In this document: one piece after another, positions 23,008 through 35,699 of the stretch
Layout of the letters: the number at the start of each line of letters is the position of its first letter
Position numbering within the stretch: position 1 is the stretch's first letter
Assembly (NCBI RefSeq): GCF_963678635.1
Contig: NC_087063.1
Span: 21,148,701 to 21,212,700 of the forward strand
Source: Symsagittifera roscoffensis
Lineage: Eukaryota > Xenacoelomorpha > Acoela > Convolutidae
Length of the DNA: 64,000 bases
Direction: 5' to 3'
Translations under genes and position numbers: made by a program
The notes under the pieces: generated by a model
The model's database searches: none
The model's input: only the letters and a program-made list of their open reading frames with translations
What the model was told of the DNA's origin: nothing

Positions 23008-23570
23008 AGGATAGCCTGTTGCTGTGTAAATAGAACTTTTTTTTACTTTTCGTCAAACTGAAGTCAATTTTAGCGGGTGGAGTGATTCGAGATCTATAGA
23101 AACGCAGATAAAATTAGTGAATTTGGTATGATCGCCTAAAAACAATTAAAAAAGATTTTTTTTTCTAAATTTTTGCACAATAAATTTATACTTTTTTGGA
23201 AAACATTTTTTGCCAAATAAGCGCTAAATGAAACATCCAAAATTAGTTTTTTTTTTAAATACTGAAATCAAGTTCTTTCATCTTATAAGTCTGGAAAAAA
23301 TAATAAATTTCTATATAACGAGCGTTACTCAATCGCGTTAAACGCTCGAAGTTAAACTAAATCTCGAATTTTCAAAACAGTTTTTCTCACTATTGGGATA
23401 TTTTTTCAACATTTTAAAATTACGTTTAAATCACGACCGAAAAATTTTAATATGATATATCATTCGACCAATTCCGATGATATTTTGTGGCACCTGATTT
23501 TGCGAGGAAAACAAAATAAACATAAAAAACTAACACCATTCTCCATTTTCAATGGTCGGAACAACAACCT
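23008..23570 (+). repeat. Family B interspersed repeat copy
   Basis: Left end AAGGATAGCCTGTTGCTGTG; inner GCGCTAAATGAAACATCC, TTTAAATCACGACCG, GATATATCATTCGACC, CTGATTTTGCGAGG; right end CAATGGTCGGAACA. A further left-end-like piece, ATCCGGTTGCTGT, follows at 23587, so a second element may abut it. Confidence 0.6.
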
Positions 23571-24161
23571 GATTTTACAACAGCATCCGGTTGCTGTATA
23601 AGAAGCAGTTTCAACTATGATTATCAAGGTTTATAAAACTCTTGAAAATAAATTGCAGAATTATAATATGGTATTGTTCTGACCACGTCACAAAATGTCG
23701 AGAAGGAACTATGGCGTAAGGTGGGTTTTTCAGATATTTTAGTTATTCAAGGAAAGCTTGTGGAAATTCAAGCGTGGTATCACGGTTACGCCCTTCTAGT
23801 CGTGATTCGGATTCCAAAAAAGTGGTCTGACTGAACTGTAAAGACTCAACTTAATCAGACCCCGGCTTTTTATACTAAATTAAGAAAATATATTGGACAG
23901 ACCAGAAAATCAGCAGACTACCTATCTGATTTTTCTCTTGCGTTTTTCCGTTAAAATTCCAATTCTTTGGAAAACTAATTTCAATCAGCTTCCTTTTCCA
24001 AGAAAATTGCAGACAAATTTCAACAGACACTTTTCAAAAAATCGTTCAACAGGTAATCTTGATTCATTTTTTTCATGGATATGATTTTAAAAAATGTAGC
24101 AAAGAGTGCTTTTTAACTCAGCTTCATGAATCTCAGACAAAAGTCGTACATAATCTAGTGT

Positions 24162-24237
24162 GCTATCATATTAAATGTCTGTCAGTCCTTGCGCCGATTC
24201 CTATTATTTTTTAAAATTGTGCATTTAATATGATAGC
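24162..24237. repeat. Inverted repeat, 16-bp arms
   Basis: GCTATCATATTAAATG (24162-24177) and CATTTAATATGATAGC (24222-24237) are perfect arms around a 44-nt loop. Possibly the core of a small MITE; no target-site duplication is evident. Confidence 0.6.
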
Positions 24238-24239
24238 TT

Positions 24240-27200
24240 AATCGATTATCCTAATACTTTGTCTATGAGCTTCCTGAATTTGAGAAAAAACTACAGAATT
24301 TTTCGTTATCACGTCCATGAGAGTCGGTGGAACGAAAATTACAGTTAATGAATACTTGGCTATTCAAGTCTTAGAACAATGATTCAACGCAGAGGGAGTA
24401 CTCGGTCGCTATGCAGAGAGAGCAAAAAGTAAACTTACGGGTTTTCAATCTTTTTATATTTGAAGAGATTGTGACCATTTATACGACCCAAATCGCTTTT
24501 AAAACTTCTTCGTAATGATCAGTTCATTGTGCTAAATTTTTTCTTAAAATTACCCTGCTTTCCTTATACGAGCGAGCTTGAGACGGTAGCGGTATACGGT
24601 TGATCCACTTGTTTTCAAAGAAAGCTGTACATTTTAGTACAAAATTTTGTGAAATTTTTTTGTAAATTGCTAAGCATTGATGTTCATCGAGTCTCAATTA
24701 CTGCTTCCTAATATCAAAGACTAGAACATGAATGGAACTGTATGAAGTCAAGTCGGCACGGCCAAGTGGCAAAGTTGAATAACTAATTGAGACCGTTTAA
24801 ATGAAGAACGTTGAAGGGAGCGCAAATAACACAGGTTTTCTAGGAATTGAATTTTTAGATTAGTCAAGACGTTTAAACCGTCATCCACTTTGTGCAGCTA
24901 TTCAACTTGCTATGATTTTAAAGCTACGAGGTGTCCAGGTGCCAAAATGACTTATTAAACTCAAATTTTTCCAAGTTTTCTCATTTTTTTTTTAAATTTG
25001 CAATGTAAGAAAATGTGTGTTTTAATCTTATGAGGAAAAGGGAATTTCAAAAAACGTTCACCCATCCAGTGTTAAGTTAAGTTCAAACAAAAGTTTTTCA
25101 TTTAACAGCAAATATAAGAGATTCAGACTGTTCTTGGTGGCTAATCGCGTCTGAAAAGCTGTAACATAAAATCTCACGGACGGTTTTTGGGTAAATTGAT
25201 TCTGCACCATTTTAAAACAGGATAGAAAACCTAACTGAAACTATAATCACGGGATAAAAGAGTCAAAAATCGTAGTCTGATGAATATTCCTTTTAAACAA
25301 GCATTGGCTGCAAAAAGATGGAATCAATCTTTTATAGACTTTGGCAAAATTTAGATGGCAAATTTGATTTGACACCGCAGTACCATCTTGATAAAAACCA
25401 TTTTTTAAGCAATAAAGCTAAAACGCTCAATATTTTTTTGCGTTTGAGATGTCATCCTGATCTATTTAGCTATTTGGATATGTAATTCTGAGCTACTTTG
25501 AACTAACGATAAGAAACAAAAAGATCAGACGGTTTCTGTTCCAACCAAGTTTATCTTTACAAATATTTTGCTAAAAAAATGTAATTTTTTTCTCAAATTT
25601 TTTTGCTGTTTTAGGGTTGTTGTTTCTAATCATTAATCACTTTAAAAGCAAAAATCTCCTAAAGTTGTCTCTTGCTGGCGGCGAGTTTTTTGGTGTTAGA
25701 TAGAAAGCATCTAAAACTATTAATGAAAATGTCTTTCAATGAAACATCACTCAGCGTCGTGCGATGATTGTTTGTCGCCTGATTTTATGAAAAAAATGTC
25801 TAATGAACTCGAAGGTATCTTACCTGTCTAATTAGTAATTGTAATTTTTGGATATGTTGGACTTTATAATAGTTTTTTCAATGAAAGATCTCTTTATTAG
25901 CGTTATGACAGTCAATTTTAGAAATTAAGATCATGTTCTTTATTTTGAAAAAAGGGTCATTTATTGTACTTGGAAACAGCTTATTTGAGGGTAAGTTTCA
26001 AATATTGGAATGACATTTGCAATAACGCAATCAAACTATCGCAAAGTCGGAAGATTTTGAGAGGATTAAGGTCGCGGGGAAACAGTATTCCAAAAACGAC
26101 AGCGCTTAAGTATGAAAATTGGGCAACATTAATATTTACAGGGGAGATCTAAGTTGAAATTTGTGAATTGTAACAATGGCCCGTCTGTTTTGGGAAATTT
26201 TGTTGAAGTCCATTCTAAACTAAAGCGATAAGGCTAGCACAAATTTGTTCAAGGAAAACGAGTCAACAGGCAAGGCAGCCTCAATACTATTTTACAAGTG
26301 TCGGGACCCAGTCTGTATCTGGCATGTGAACACTTACAAGGCAAATCTGGGCTCTTAACGATAGAAGTTGACAATTCCAACTTGCTAGCTGTTGCTCGAC
26401 TTGCTTGAACAAACTTCAAATTTCCTTCACTAGGTATAAACTGAGAGCGAGCTTTTTCTGTGCTATTTCTTTCGGTCCTGTTTTAAATTTGTCTCAGGTT
26501 TTTGCTTGCCTGAAAATCAAATACTCTTTTTCACGCAAAACAGTCTGAAAAGGCAAAGACTTTGCCTGTCTTGGAGTATATGGAAAACTCTGAAAAGAAA
26601 CACAAAGCAGCGATTTACGTCATTAAAGTCAACTCAACAGTATTAAGGCGGAAAAATGGATTCTAGTTATTTATGAGTCCTCTAAATCTATCCAAGTAAA
26701 CCTGAACCCACTTAACTAAATAGAGGATTAGATTTGGGTATGATAAATTAATCTGGGGCTAAACTAAAGCTACCTTCACTTTTAACAGTTATTGGTTGTA
26801 GGAATGCCTTTTTGGTTAGTATTTATTTATCAAGCACACGTGAATAAATCTGAGAATTGGAGGGCAAAACACAATTAATCAGTTTAATACCATGTCACAT
26901 TGTTCCAAATGTGCCAATAGCCACAATAAACTTTGGAAAAGTTATCTATAAATTATGATTAAGATATTAGATTACTAATCTATCTAGCGGACAAAACATG
27001 TCCGACGAAACATCCAAAATTTACCAACTAATAGCTGATTGTTTAGACGATTTGACTTAATAAAAGCGTCATACCTAAAACATAAAAACCACCTGTTCTG
27101 AAAGGGATGATACAATTTTGTTTCAGTTTGGAAAAATAAAAACCATGAATGCGGAACCTTGATCATAATGTTTACCACCAGATTAGCGAATAACAGATAT

Positions 27201-27870
27201 AATCAAGGTATAATAAATACTACAATGCTAATCTTTAGAAGTAGAGGTTATAACAAAAACGCTAACAAGGTAGGTTGCTAATTTGAGCTCGAGGCCCTGA
27301 ATGTTCTGCCCTCCATTAGTAAATATGATTTAGAGAAAAAAATACAAAAAAATAAATTGTTACTTCAATATCTATTGCAATTTTACCCCACACGCAGTTC
27401 AAAAATTTAAGTGGACTATTTTGAATCAGATATCCCTCCGTAAATTTAATTGGATTGAGTAATGAGCCGCAATAATTAACCGCCCGTGCAACACGTTAAA
27501 AGAAGATGCAATTTTTACTCGCATAAATTATACCAAATGAAGCAGAATGGGTGTTTTTTAAAACCCCCGTACTTTAAGATATTTAGAACAAATGAAGTAT
27601 TGTTTAAAGTTGGATTCAGAGCACAAATATCTTTCAGATGGTATAAAAATTCGGTCATAACTGATAAGCCTAAAAAACGAAATATATCGGGAAAAAATGC
27701 ACCGGAAAAAAAGTTAAAAAGTGTTTCGTCGCATTCTTCGATATCGGAACAAAAAGAATGCTTGTATCAAACTCAATCCTTCAATTGTCTGACTATCTTT
27801 CGAATTGTTTTAAGTGAGTTTGGCAAACAACCGGGATAACACCTAACAATATCCCCTATGCCAATTCAAG
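24240..27870. other. AT-rich DNA with scattered repeat scraps
   Basis: Contains a tRNA-like CGGCACGGCCAAGTGGC near 24757 with an inverted pair AAGTTGAATA / TATTCAACTT (24773, 24900), and a family B scrap at 25740-25795 (AACATCACTCAGC...GCCTGATTTTATG). No gene could be supported. Confidence 0.4.
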
Positions 27871-27879
27871 TTCTAAATG

Positions 27880-28410
27880 GTATGATTACTCCGACAAAGA
27901 GACGGAAACTTTGTGCTCGATGTGGTTATTTCTTCGATAAACTTCGACTTCTCAACTAGCCATCTTTAAACGGATTTTTTTTAAATACCATCTTAAGAAA
28001 ATGGACACCCTGCTCTCAAATTTCAAAAAATACTTTTACTCTGATCATTTTAAAAATTTTAAGTTACGCAATTGGGTTTAAAAATTGACAATTTCAATAA
28101 CGTCGGACAATTAATCAGCGATATATTTCGGGCTATTAACGCGTTAGTGGCTATTTAACTGGCTCAAAAAGAGTTCCGAATTGAAATGAGTCAAGCGTCT
28201 TGGTTTTATTGATGCGTTAATAAACACTGAATACATCAATTTCTACTTTATACTGAGATGAAGATGTTTTCAAAAAGTTACGAAAAAACAAGTGAACATT
28301 TTTGCATTTTTTCTGAAAACTTAATCAATTTTAGAAAAAAAAATTTTCATAGGTGTTTAAAAAGAATCGGAAAACTCAGGGATTCCGTCTTGAACGAGTA
28401 GTCTTGCTGC
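27880..28410. repeat. Solitary diverged family E unit
   Basis: Landmarks in the same order as 9541-10040: CTTTGTGCTCGATGTGG, TTTCTTCGATAAACTTCGAC, CTAGCCATCTTTAAACGG, GACAATTAATCAGCGATATATTTCGG, ATTAACGCGTTAG, ending with GAACGAGTAGTCTTGC. More diverged than the copies at 9-12 kb and not in tandem. Confidence 0.55.
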
Positions 28411-28680
28411 CATTAAAAAAACATTATTTGACAAATACTTTGCCTCTGTTCATTTTGGATTTCTTTTTATCCTACCAACTTAATGCGTTCATGCAGTTTT
28501 GGAACGAAATCGCACAGTAGATCAGTAGAAATTGGCAGTTATTGCTTTTTAAAAGCCAAAAAAATTAAGTGAGACTTTAAAGATGTTATGAAAAAACTGC
28601 CTTAGACTACTATTTCGAGTGCCAAAAACTGGCTGAAAAAAACTACCAAGCAAAAATTTTGCTCATATTCTTTAAAAGCT

Positions 28681-28850
28681 TGAGAAAGAACCCGACTTTT
28701 CCGACAGATAGTTTGCACAAAGTTATTGAACTGGAAACACAAAAACAATTGAGTGAAATTTACGACCCTTTGACTTCATACCTTAGCAGAAACCCCCATG
28801 AATTGTGCATGTTTGCAGCAGAACTAAAAGCTGCACAAATGATTCAGTGA
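28681..28850 (+). CDS. Candidate terminal exon, unrecognised
   Basis: After a pyrimidine-rich CTCATATTCTTTAAAAG the frame reads LRKNPTFPTDSLHKV...YDPLTSYLSRNPHELCMF and ends at a TGA. Amino-acid make-up is more protein-like than neighbouring random frames, and no ATG precedes it in frame apart from one in AT-rich sequence, so an exon fits better than a whole gene. I recognise no family. Chance remains quite possible. Confidence 0.25.
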
Positions 28851-28867
28851 TTTTGTGAAACTAGTTG

Positions 28868-28925
28868 ATAACCCGAAAACAGTCAATATTACGATTTAAT
28901 AACGCTTGCTAATCGCAAGCGTAAT
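28868..28925. repeat. Short dispersed repeat with CGCTTGCNAATCGCAAGCG palindrome
   Basis: TAACCCGAAAACAGTCAAT followed by CGCTTGCTAATCGCAAGCG also occurs at 38750-38815, where the palindrome is perfect (CGCTTGCGAATCGCAAGCG). About 60 bp align. Confidence 0.55.
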
Positions 28926-28959
28926 CATCGGAATGGATCGAAAGATATACAACAATGTA

Positions 28960-29422
28960 GTCCTTTCAGTCGTGATTTGAATGATTACCAAAACTTTTGA
29001 AAAAACCTCCCCAGTATTACAAAAAAAACGGTTTTAATTTTTCGAGTTTTAGAATAATTTCGAGCGATTAAAGCGATCGAGTAAAGCGATAACAACGCCA
29101 ATTAAATTGGTGATTTAGGCTATAAAACACATTATTTTTAATGAAAACAAGTCTAAGAAATTTCCTATAGCGCTTCCTAAGCGATAATAACTTCTATTGA
29201 ATTTTTTTGAACTTTATTTTTGTTTTTGTTTGTTATGCCTTTTTTGAATACAGCTGTTATAGAGTTCGCCTAATGTGCTAACTTTCTACTTTCTACGGGT
29301 GTCAGTGGTTCTCCCATCGCACGACACACACGACACTACACTAATTTAAAGAACTTTTTTCTAATTTTTGTTCATGTGGTCGTAGCGTTGTGCTGCTTGC
29401 ACAGCAACTGGCTATCCTTGAT
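28960..29422 (-). repeat. Family B interspersed repeat copy (inverted)
   Basis: Begins with CCTTTCAGTCGTGATTTGAA and ends TTGTGCTGCTTGCACAGCAACTGGCTATCC, the inverse of the family's left end. Between them lie 'AATTTCGAGCGATTAAAGCG' and a region rich in ACGACACACACGACAC, also seen in the 1.2-1.58 kb copy. Confidence 0.55.
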
Positions 29423-29480
29423 TAAGGTATGATCTTATTTATCGTCAAATATCGATGAAAGCAAGCAGTTTCCCAGCCAA

Positions 29481-29560
29481 TTACACAAACAGTTCGTCAC
29501 ACAGAATCACATTTGCTACCCTATGCAAATGTGATTCCGTGTGACGAACTGTTTGTGTAA
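29481..29560. repeat. Long hairpin: 36-bp arms, 8-nt loop, one mismatch
   Basis: TTACACAAACAGTTCGTCAC (29481 on) through ATTTGC (29516) is repeated in inverse at 29525-29560, with a single A/G difference. The loop is TACCCTAT. Such length and fidelity are far beyond chance. No U-tract, ORF or recognisable precursor-RNA context is seen. Confidence 0.85.
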
Positions 29561-30019
29561 TGTAGCTTGCGATTGTTCTTAAGATGAACTGCAATGATAA
29601 AAATGGCAAAAACTGGAAATAATTCACACTATTATAGACGGAAAAAATTTGAAAACTGATACTCAGTGGAAGAAAACATTACAAAAGCTAAACAACAACA
29701 TTGTTCGCAAAGAAGCTTAGTCCTATCAGTTCTTGAAACATTGACAAAATTGAATGAACTCTACGGCCAATTATTTAATGTTTCCGTTAAAAATTTTCAT
29801 CTCAGAAATCTGCGTTGCATGAAGTGTTGCAGGAACTGTTAATTCGAAATGTTGCTACAAAATTCGAGAGAAAATGAATAAAACTAGACTAGTGATTTAA
29901 TTTTGGGCATCTCAAAAACCCTAGTAAAATTTAAAAAAAAAAAAGGCAGTGTAATTTGGTCTCGATATTTAATGGAGAATCATAATTTCATGAAGAGAAA
30001 AGGATTTTGGAACAATAAA

Positions 30020-30195
30020 AGCAAAACTATACGAGGCGAAGCTGCACTTCGCTAAAAAGAGCAACAAAAAACGGCAAAAAAAAGAATTTTTAAATATGCA
30101 AGAAAAAACGAGTTGAAATAATTGAATCGCCGAATAACTTCGACTCTGCGAGATTATAACCACGGACATATTTACCAAAACTCAGTTGCCGTAAC
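30020..30195 (-). repeat. SINE-like repeat, family 2 copy
   Basis: Minus-strand order: tRNA-like head (GGTCGTTACGGCAACTGAG, later GCAGAGTCGAAGTT as a B-box-like element), A/T-rich body, tail TAGCGAAGTGCAGCTTCGCC. Compare 39350-39515. Confidence 0.5.
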
Positions 30196-30534
30196 GACCA
30201 ACAATCCACCCCTGTTTGGATTACACTACTTCCAGACATTCTTTAATAGGATTTACCAAACAAGATAGATGCCTTTTGTTGAACCAGTAATAGCGAACGC
30301 TGTTTGAAATCACCAAATCGAAAACTAAATGCACGACCAATTGAACACAAAATGGAACTCAGACATGTTCTCCATTCAAAACAAGATCGGATCTCATAAC
30401 TTGAGCCTGTTAAAATTGAGTGCACAAGATTCTCGCAGGAAACAGAAGATGTTATTTTGAAGTTTTTGCTAACAACCGATTTTTTTTCCGGGTTATTATC
30501 AAAGTTTTTACGTTACGTATTTGCAATAAGTTTC

Positions 30535-30608
30535 AGTAACTTTCAAGCACTGAGTGAAAATAGTAATGAGCATCAAACCACGAACTTCTGGATAACGACT
30601 CACGGAGG

Positions 30609-30644
<36 letters not shown>

Positions 30645-30701
30645 TTCTCTTTCTCTTCCCCCCCCCCTCTCTCCTCTCTCTCTCTCTCTCTCTCTATCAA
30701 G

Positions 30702-30751
<50 letters not shown>

Positions 30752-30767
30752 CTCGCTCTCGCTCTCG

Positions 30768-30808
<41 letters not shown>

Positions 30809-31000
30809 TATCTGACCTCTCTCATACTGTCCCTCATTAATCAGTTCACAAGCATGTTGTTTGTTTCGCACAACTCAAAACAAACTAGAGATAATGACAC
30901 TAATAATTCAAAACTTCACAGCAAAAGCCCTTTCCTAGAAATTTATTCTCATCATTGAAAGATAAAAAAAATGGCTGTGAAACTTACATGTCTGAAAAAA
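30535..31000 (+). repeat. Dispersed repeat (family G) carrying a CT microsatellite
   Basis: Flanks of the CT tract match 36745-37140: GAGCATCAAACCACGAACTTC before it, and CATACTGTCCCTCATTAATC, 'CACAAGCATGTTGTTTGTTT', 'CGCACAACTCAAAACAA' after it. The CT tract is therefore an internal part of the repeat, expanded separately in each copy. Confidence 0.65.
30609..30812 (+). repeat. (CT)n microsatellite, about 200 bp
   Basis: Near-continuous CT with CTTT, CCCCCC and CTCG interruptions. The long Ser/Leu and Arg/Glu open frames across it on both strands are artefacts of the repeat. Confidence 0.95.
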
Positions 31001-34000
31001 GTCGACTCACACTTTTTTCTAATCAGAATGAATAATTTCTATAGGAAAATTAATTGTGATCATTAATTCATTCATTTCAATTATTTTGAAACTTGAAGAC
31101 AAACCATTAAATGGTTTAAAAAGTGTTTTAATTGTTATCTGAAAGCAAGAGCTACGGAGTTATGGTTATGTGCAACAGGAAAAGCAAATTTAACAGTCAC
31201 TCTGGCAGCCAGACACCTCAGAGATTTACAAACAAGCCAAATGCTGCACAAAACGTTTGAAATGTTTTAGAAATGAATTGTGATCAAATTCCTCTTAATA
31301 TTCACAAAACGACAGCGAACAAATTAAGATTGAAATTGTTTGACACTTTGGTGCAATAAACGTGAGCTTCGGAAAGTCCCGAAAATAAACAAAAAATTCT
31401 CATCAAAATGGAATCATTTCCTTTTTTTGAAATCTGTCAATCAAATACCTGTCAACTTTCTAGGTGATTCTTAATTCGTGAGAAACCTTCGCCCAAATAT
31501 CATATCATCCATAGCGGTTAAGAGGTTAAGAACTATTGCCGTCACGTCACGTATAAGCAAAAACATAACTTCAAAACTTCAGTTCGAATCAAAGAACGGC
31601 ATTATCAGTGTCAAAAACTTATTAACAAATTTTATTTATCAATGGTACTATCAAAAAACGTAACAAAGCGTACGCTGTCATTCAATCAGTGGATAAAACT
31701 AAAATATTTCAAAATAAATTGATAGCAATAACTTGAAACATAGCCAACAGACATGAACGCAATCCGAGTCATGAACGGCGGCAGGAAAGAAAACAGACAT
31801 GTTTTTTGAAAAAACTTATGAATTTCGAACTTGAAAACAAAGTCTTTAAAATAAAAATCGCCCAATCTAAAAACACTGTATAAAAGTTTTGTTCTGCTGG
31901 TAAATCTGAAAATTGAATTTTACTTTGGAAACTAGCCTAAATTTCGAAACCAAATTTTAGTGCGAACAACTTTTAGAGTGAAAAAACTTTCACTTTTTCC
32001 TGAAAAAAAATCACGAAGACCTATATAAGAGTAACCACTACGTTCATGACTCTTAAAGATAAACAAATTCTAGGATTTTTAAACACAGTCGCAGCGGAGC
32101 TTCGCAAAACTTGTGCTACAAAAGAATATGTCATTTTTCACAAAAAAAATAAATGATTATATTTCAACTCAAGCAAATGATTTAATATCAAGGGCGCTTG
32201 TTGTAATCCTTTAGAAACTCTTGATATCAGGCAAGTCAACATTTTGAATCATTTATAAAGAAAACTCCGTTCATCGCTCTTTTATACGAGAAAAATGATA
32301 AACTAAACAAAAATTTGCTGAAAAAATTTATTTACACTCATGAAAACAAATTATCGAAATTGAATTTATAAAAAATTTTTGGCCAATCCTAGAACTAAAA
32401 AAATTCTTTTTTCATATCTAGAAGATGAAACAATGATGATGATACAAAATTGTGGTCTGAAAATTCCCAAAATATACAGAGAAAATGCGCAAAATACTTC
32501 AAACAAAATTAACTACAAGCCCATCAGGAACATTAGAACACAAGCATACTTTATTCGATAAAAGACAACTTTAAGCCTTCCTTAAGATACAAGCCTACGA
32601 TTCCGTATAACTAAGAGATGAAAAGAAAAACAAATCTGAAAAAAATATATTTATTTTAGAATAGTTGAATCAAAACCTTCCATACAGTTGCCATAAAAAT
32701 AATTTGCAGAAAACCTATAAAGACTCTTGAAAATTTCAAAATTAACCCAAATAAACCATTCCTAACATACACGCAGTTTTTAAACAAGGGTATGATGATT
32801 TGACTACAAATATAGGTGAAAAAAGCCCGTTGTCGAACAAGAAATAAAAAAAACTCATATACTCTAAAAACATTTAATCCAGAAAAACATAGCTATTGAA
32901 TACGCTGGCAACACTTTAATTCTTTAGCGGGCAAAAAATAGTCACATCAAAATTAGAAAATTATCAAAAAAAAACATTTTCCGGAAATTTTATTGGATTA
33001 AAAAATAATCAACCATATTTCAAACAACCCAAATTGTTATTACCTGGAATCAATTGGCGATGAAAATTAATCAACGAGTATAATTAGTTTTTTTACACTT
33101 ATTCCAAAAAGTTAAGACGACAAATAATAACTAGAATCTATGCAGCCGAAAAAAAATCTGACATCTAGTTGGAACAATTTTTCACAAGTAAAAGAAATTT
33201 TTGGTAGCAGAAAAACCAAAAATGCTTAACTATAGTGCTCAAAGAATAATTGAATAACTTTATAAAAGATTATTGAAAAACTTAATGAAATGAAACATAA
33301 AGTAACTTAGAAGACAAAAATTATGACAAAATCCACATAGCCAACAATAAGCATATTTTCTTCTGATTTTTTTGAGATTTGGTACATTTAGTATAGTACT
33401 GAAGAAATAAACTAGGAAAAACATTCGGATGATAAAACAAAACTATGGATTTATCTGTCTACCGTGACGTGCTGCAGTCCTCTAGTAAACAAATTCAAGT
33501 AGGGAAAAAAGTCGGCTGCAATACGGTTGCTTATCGGAAGAGCAAATATTGCTCGACATTTTAATCCGGCGGTTCGTTGTGATACCTGATGTTGCGTGGA
33601 AAAATTGGTAAAAAAAACCACGAGTATCCTGCTCACGAAATTAACCCAGCTAAAATATGTTATAATAGAATAAATCAAGAATTCAATTTACTATAACGAG
33701 AGGAAAATTTCAGCAGTTCAGATAAGTCAAGCTCAAGCCTTGATCGACTCCATGCTCGGTATCTGTAAAATCACGTCCGTTTCTCGATTAGTGTTAATAG
33801 CATAATCCTATGCACTTTGATAGCATTTCCATTTCGTTCAGCACTAGATTTCCATTTGGCAGAAGAGTAAATTAAAGTGAGGTTTTAAAAAATATTTGTA
33901 GTGAATCTTACCTTTCAACCAAAAACTGCAGAGCAAAACCAGATTAACATCAGTAAACTGTCGGTTCAGCCTTCTTCATTGATCGATTTGAGTACTTCAC

Positions 34001-34380
34001 GCTATAGTAAATAGTGCAAAATGCAAGAGCATCAACATAGGAGTAAATTGTTTGAATAATTTTTTAAAAAGATTCTTCAGGCGAATTGAAAATCAATTTA
34101 ATATGCGAACATCTTGTATTCTCAGGGACAGTTTGAAAGGTATGCTTGAAAACTGAAGTGTAATCTGACGTTTCAAAAGCGTTTTGTTTGAATTAGCAGC
34201 CAAAATTGGGTGAAATTTGAGCAGAGTAGCATAAAAAAACGCCACCGGAGTAAATTACAGCATTATTGTATTTGTTCATCTGAGCCGGTGAAAAGGAATT
34301 TGATCAAAAGCTCGCGTCTTTATTGCTTCAAAGTGAAATGTAGTGGACTGGACTGAATGAATTTAGTGTGAACATGGTAT
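31001..34380. other. AT-rich gene-poor DNA
   Basis: Includes a family G distal piece at 31985-32075 (AAGACCTATATAAGAGTAAC and ACGTTCATGACTCTTAAAGA), which matches the DNA on both sides of the LINE at 37.2-38.0 kb; a SINE family 2 scrap near 32090 (GCGGAGCTTCGC); and a family B scrap at 33505-33620 (GATACCTGATGTTGCGTGG). No gene was recognised. Confidence 0.4.
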
Positions 34381-34532
34381 GAATAAAGTAGAAGTTCAAA
34401 CGGGTTGGCTGCTTAAGGGATAAGATGTTGGCTATGGGTTCTGGAAATGAAGAAAGTAACTAGAGTGTGTAGTGGTAATTTAAGCCCTGGTGTTAGGGAC
34501 GGACAATGGTTAATGGACGGGCAGGCTAGTTG

Positions 34533-34733
34533 GTATGTTCCCCACCAAAAGCGGAACAGGAATTTGACTTGACTATTTTCGAAGCTGTCCTGCTTGTATT
34601 TTTAGCCGCTTTTATTTTCCACCTTGCTGCTAACGAAATAGAGCAGATTAAAGCAAAAACTAGAGTAGATCATGAATTCAATGGACCAGCGCGGCGGGCA
34701 AATAAGATTTTTGGTAACAAAGAAAATGAGTAA
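34533..34733 (+). CDS. Unrecognised ORF with one membrane-like helix
   Basis: In a locally GC-richer stretch, the frame reads PPKAEQEFDLTIF, then a hydrophobic AVLLVFLAAFIFHLAA and a charged tail EIEQIKAKTRVDHEFNG...NKENE with stop. There is no in-frame ATG at the start, so it would have to be an exon (AG at 34528 in GGCTAG). A tail-anchored or single-pass protein end is conceivable. No family recognised; a relic of a mobile element is equally possible. Confidence 0.25.
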   Translation, partial: VCSPPKAEQEFDLTIFEAVLLVFLAAFIFHLAANEIEQIKAKTRVDHEFNGPARRANKIFGNKENE

Positions 34734-35211
34734 AATGGAGAAAATAAAAGCGATAAAAACAGAATTAAGAAGTAAATACTAGAAACAACGAATCGGGGCA
34801 TGGCAGCGGGAGGCTGATGCTGAGAAGCGTTTGCAATAGAAGTAGGGTTGTAGGAAGTTAGAATTGAAAATTAGTAAAGCCGGCTGCCGACATTTACTCT
34901 AGCTTTTCGTCTTTATAATCCGCTTCTATCCTCTCCATATAACCAAATCAGTTCCCTTTATACCTTTTGCCCAAATGAAGCGTTTCAATGCCTGTCCTCT
35001 TTTTTACTACTGTGTATGAGATTGTTAGATTGCATTTCACTCTGTTCCAACCGACTTTGGCCGATTTTGGTACGAAAAAAGCACGAAAATCACGCTAAAT
35101 CAGGCCGGACTAACGAAAATGCGCGTCACTGAAATGGCAAATGAGTGGTATGGGAAGTTATATAGGCTTTCTAAAAGTACCTATCATTCAGCAAAGCTTT
35201 ATATTTTCCAG

Positions 35212-35248
35212 CCAGCTTGCGTCGTAGTTGGTATGGTATTAGAACAAC
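35212..35248 (+). CDS. Candidate 37-nt microexon
   Basis: TTTATATTTTCCAG precedes and GTGAGTTG follows a short GC-richer stretch reading PACVVVGMVLEQ. Both splice signals are strong, but no partner exon was found on the plus strand, so it stays a candidate. Confidence 0.2.
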
Positions 35249-35699
35249 GTGAGTTGAAATTCCATTGGTGCGACGGACGTTTATGGTGTAATTCCCTTCT
35301 CCACTGTTTCAATTTATAGGATTGGCCACAAAATACGTGAAAAAATTACAATTTATTCAATCTGCTTAATCTGAGCGCCAAATTTTGCATTTTGTTGCAA
35401 ATTGGAGATATGATAACATTATGCTATGCTATAAAGTAGACAAATTATCATTGTATAAATTATCCAATACGTCCTCTAAGCAGCTCCAGTACTCTTGTCA
35501 AAGTCAGTGAACGCCAATCGATGTCACAACAAAAAAACTGCAAACGCAAAAAGATACAGAAGATCCAATAAGACGACGAGACATGCGTTATGTTTAGAGA
35601 ATGAAGATTGAAAGTAAAATTATTCATGTCAAAATTATACTATATCGGCCCAAAATTGCGAAGCATCTCAAGTATATTCAAAAAGGAAAAAAATCTAAC

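Noticed and set aside
27486-27839. 117-residue plus-strand frame
   Set aside because: Starts at a non-ATG codon, Lys/Ser/Phe-rich as expected in AT-rich DNA, no recognised motif or splice context.
30457-30871. Ser/Leu and Arg/Glu repeat proteins across the CT tract
   Set aside because: Pure product of the CT microsatellite; both strands are open for the same reason.
33905-33935. Minus-strand 14-nt microexon candidate (TGCAG / GTAAGA)
   Set aside because: Too short to judge without transcripts; such pairs occur by chance in 64 kb of AT-rich DNA.
34533-34733. Cornichon-like protein
   Set aside because: Only a vague pattern of a membrane helix followed by charged residues; the conserved cornichon motifs are absent.
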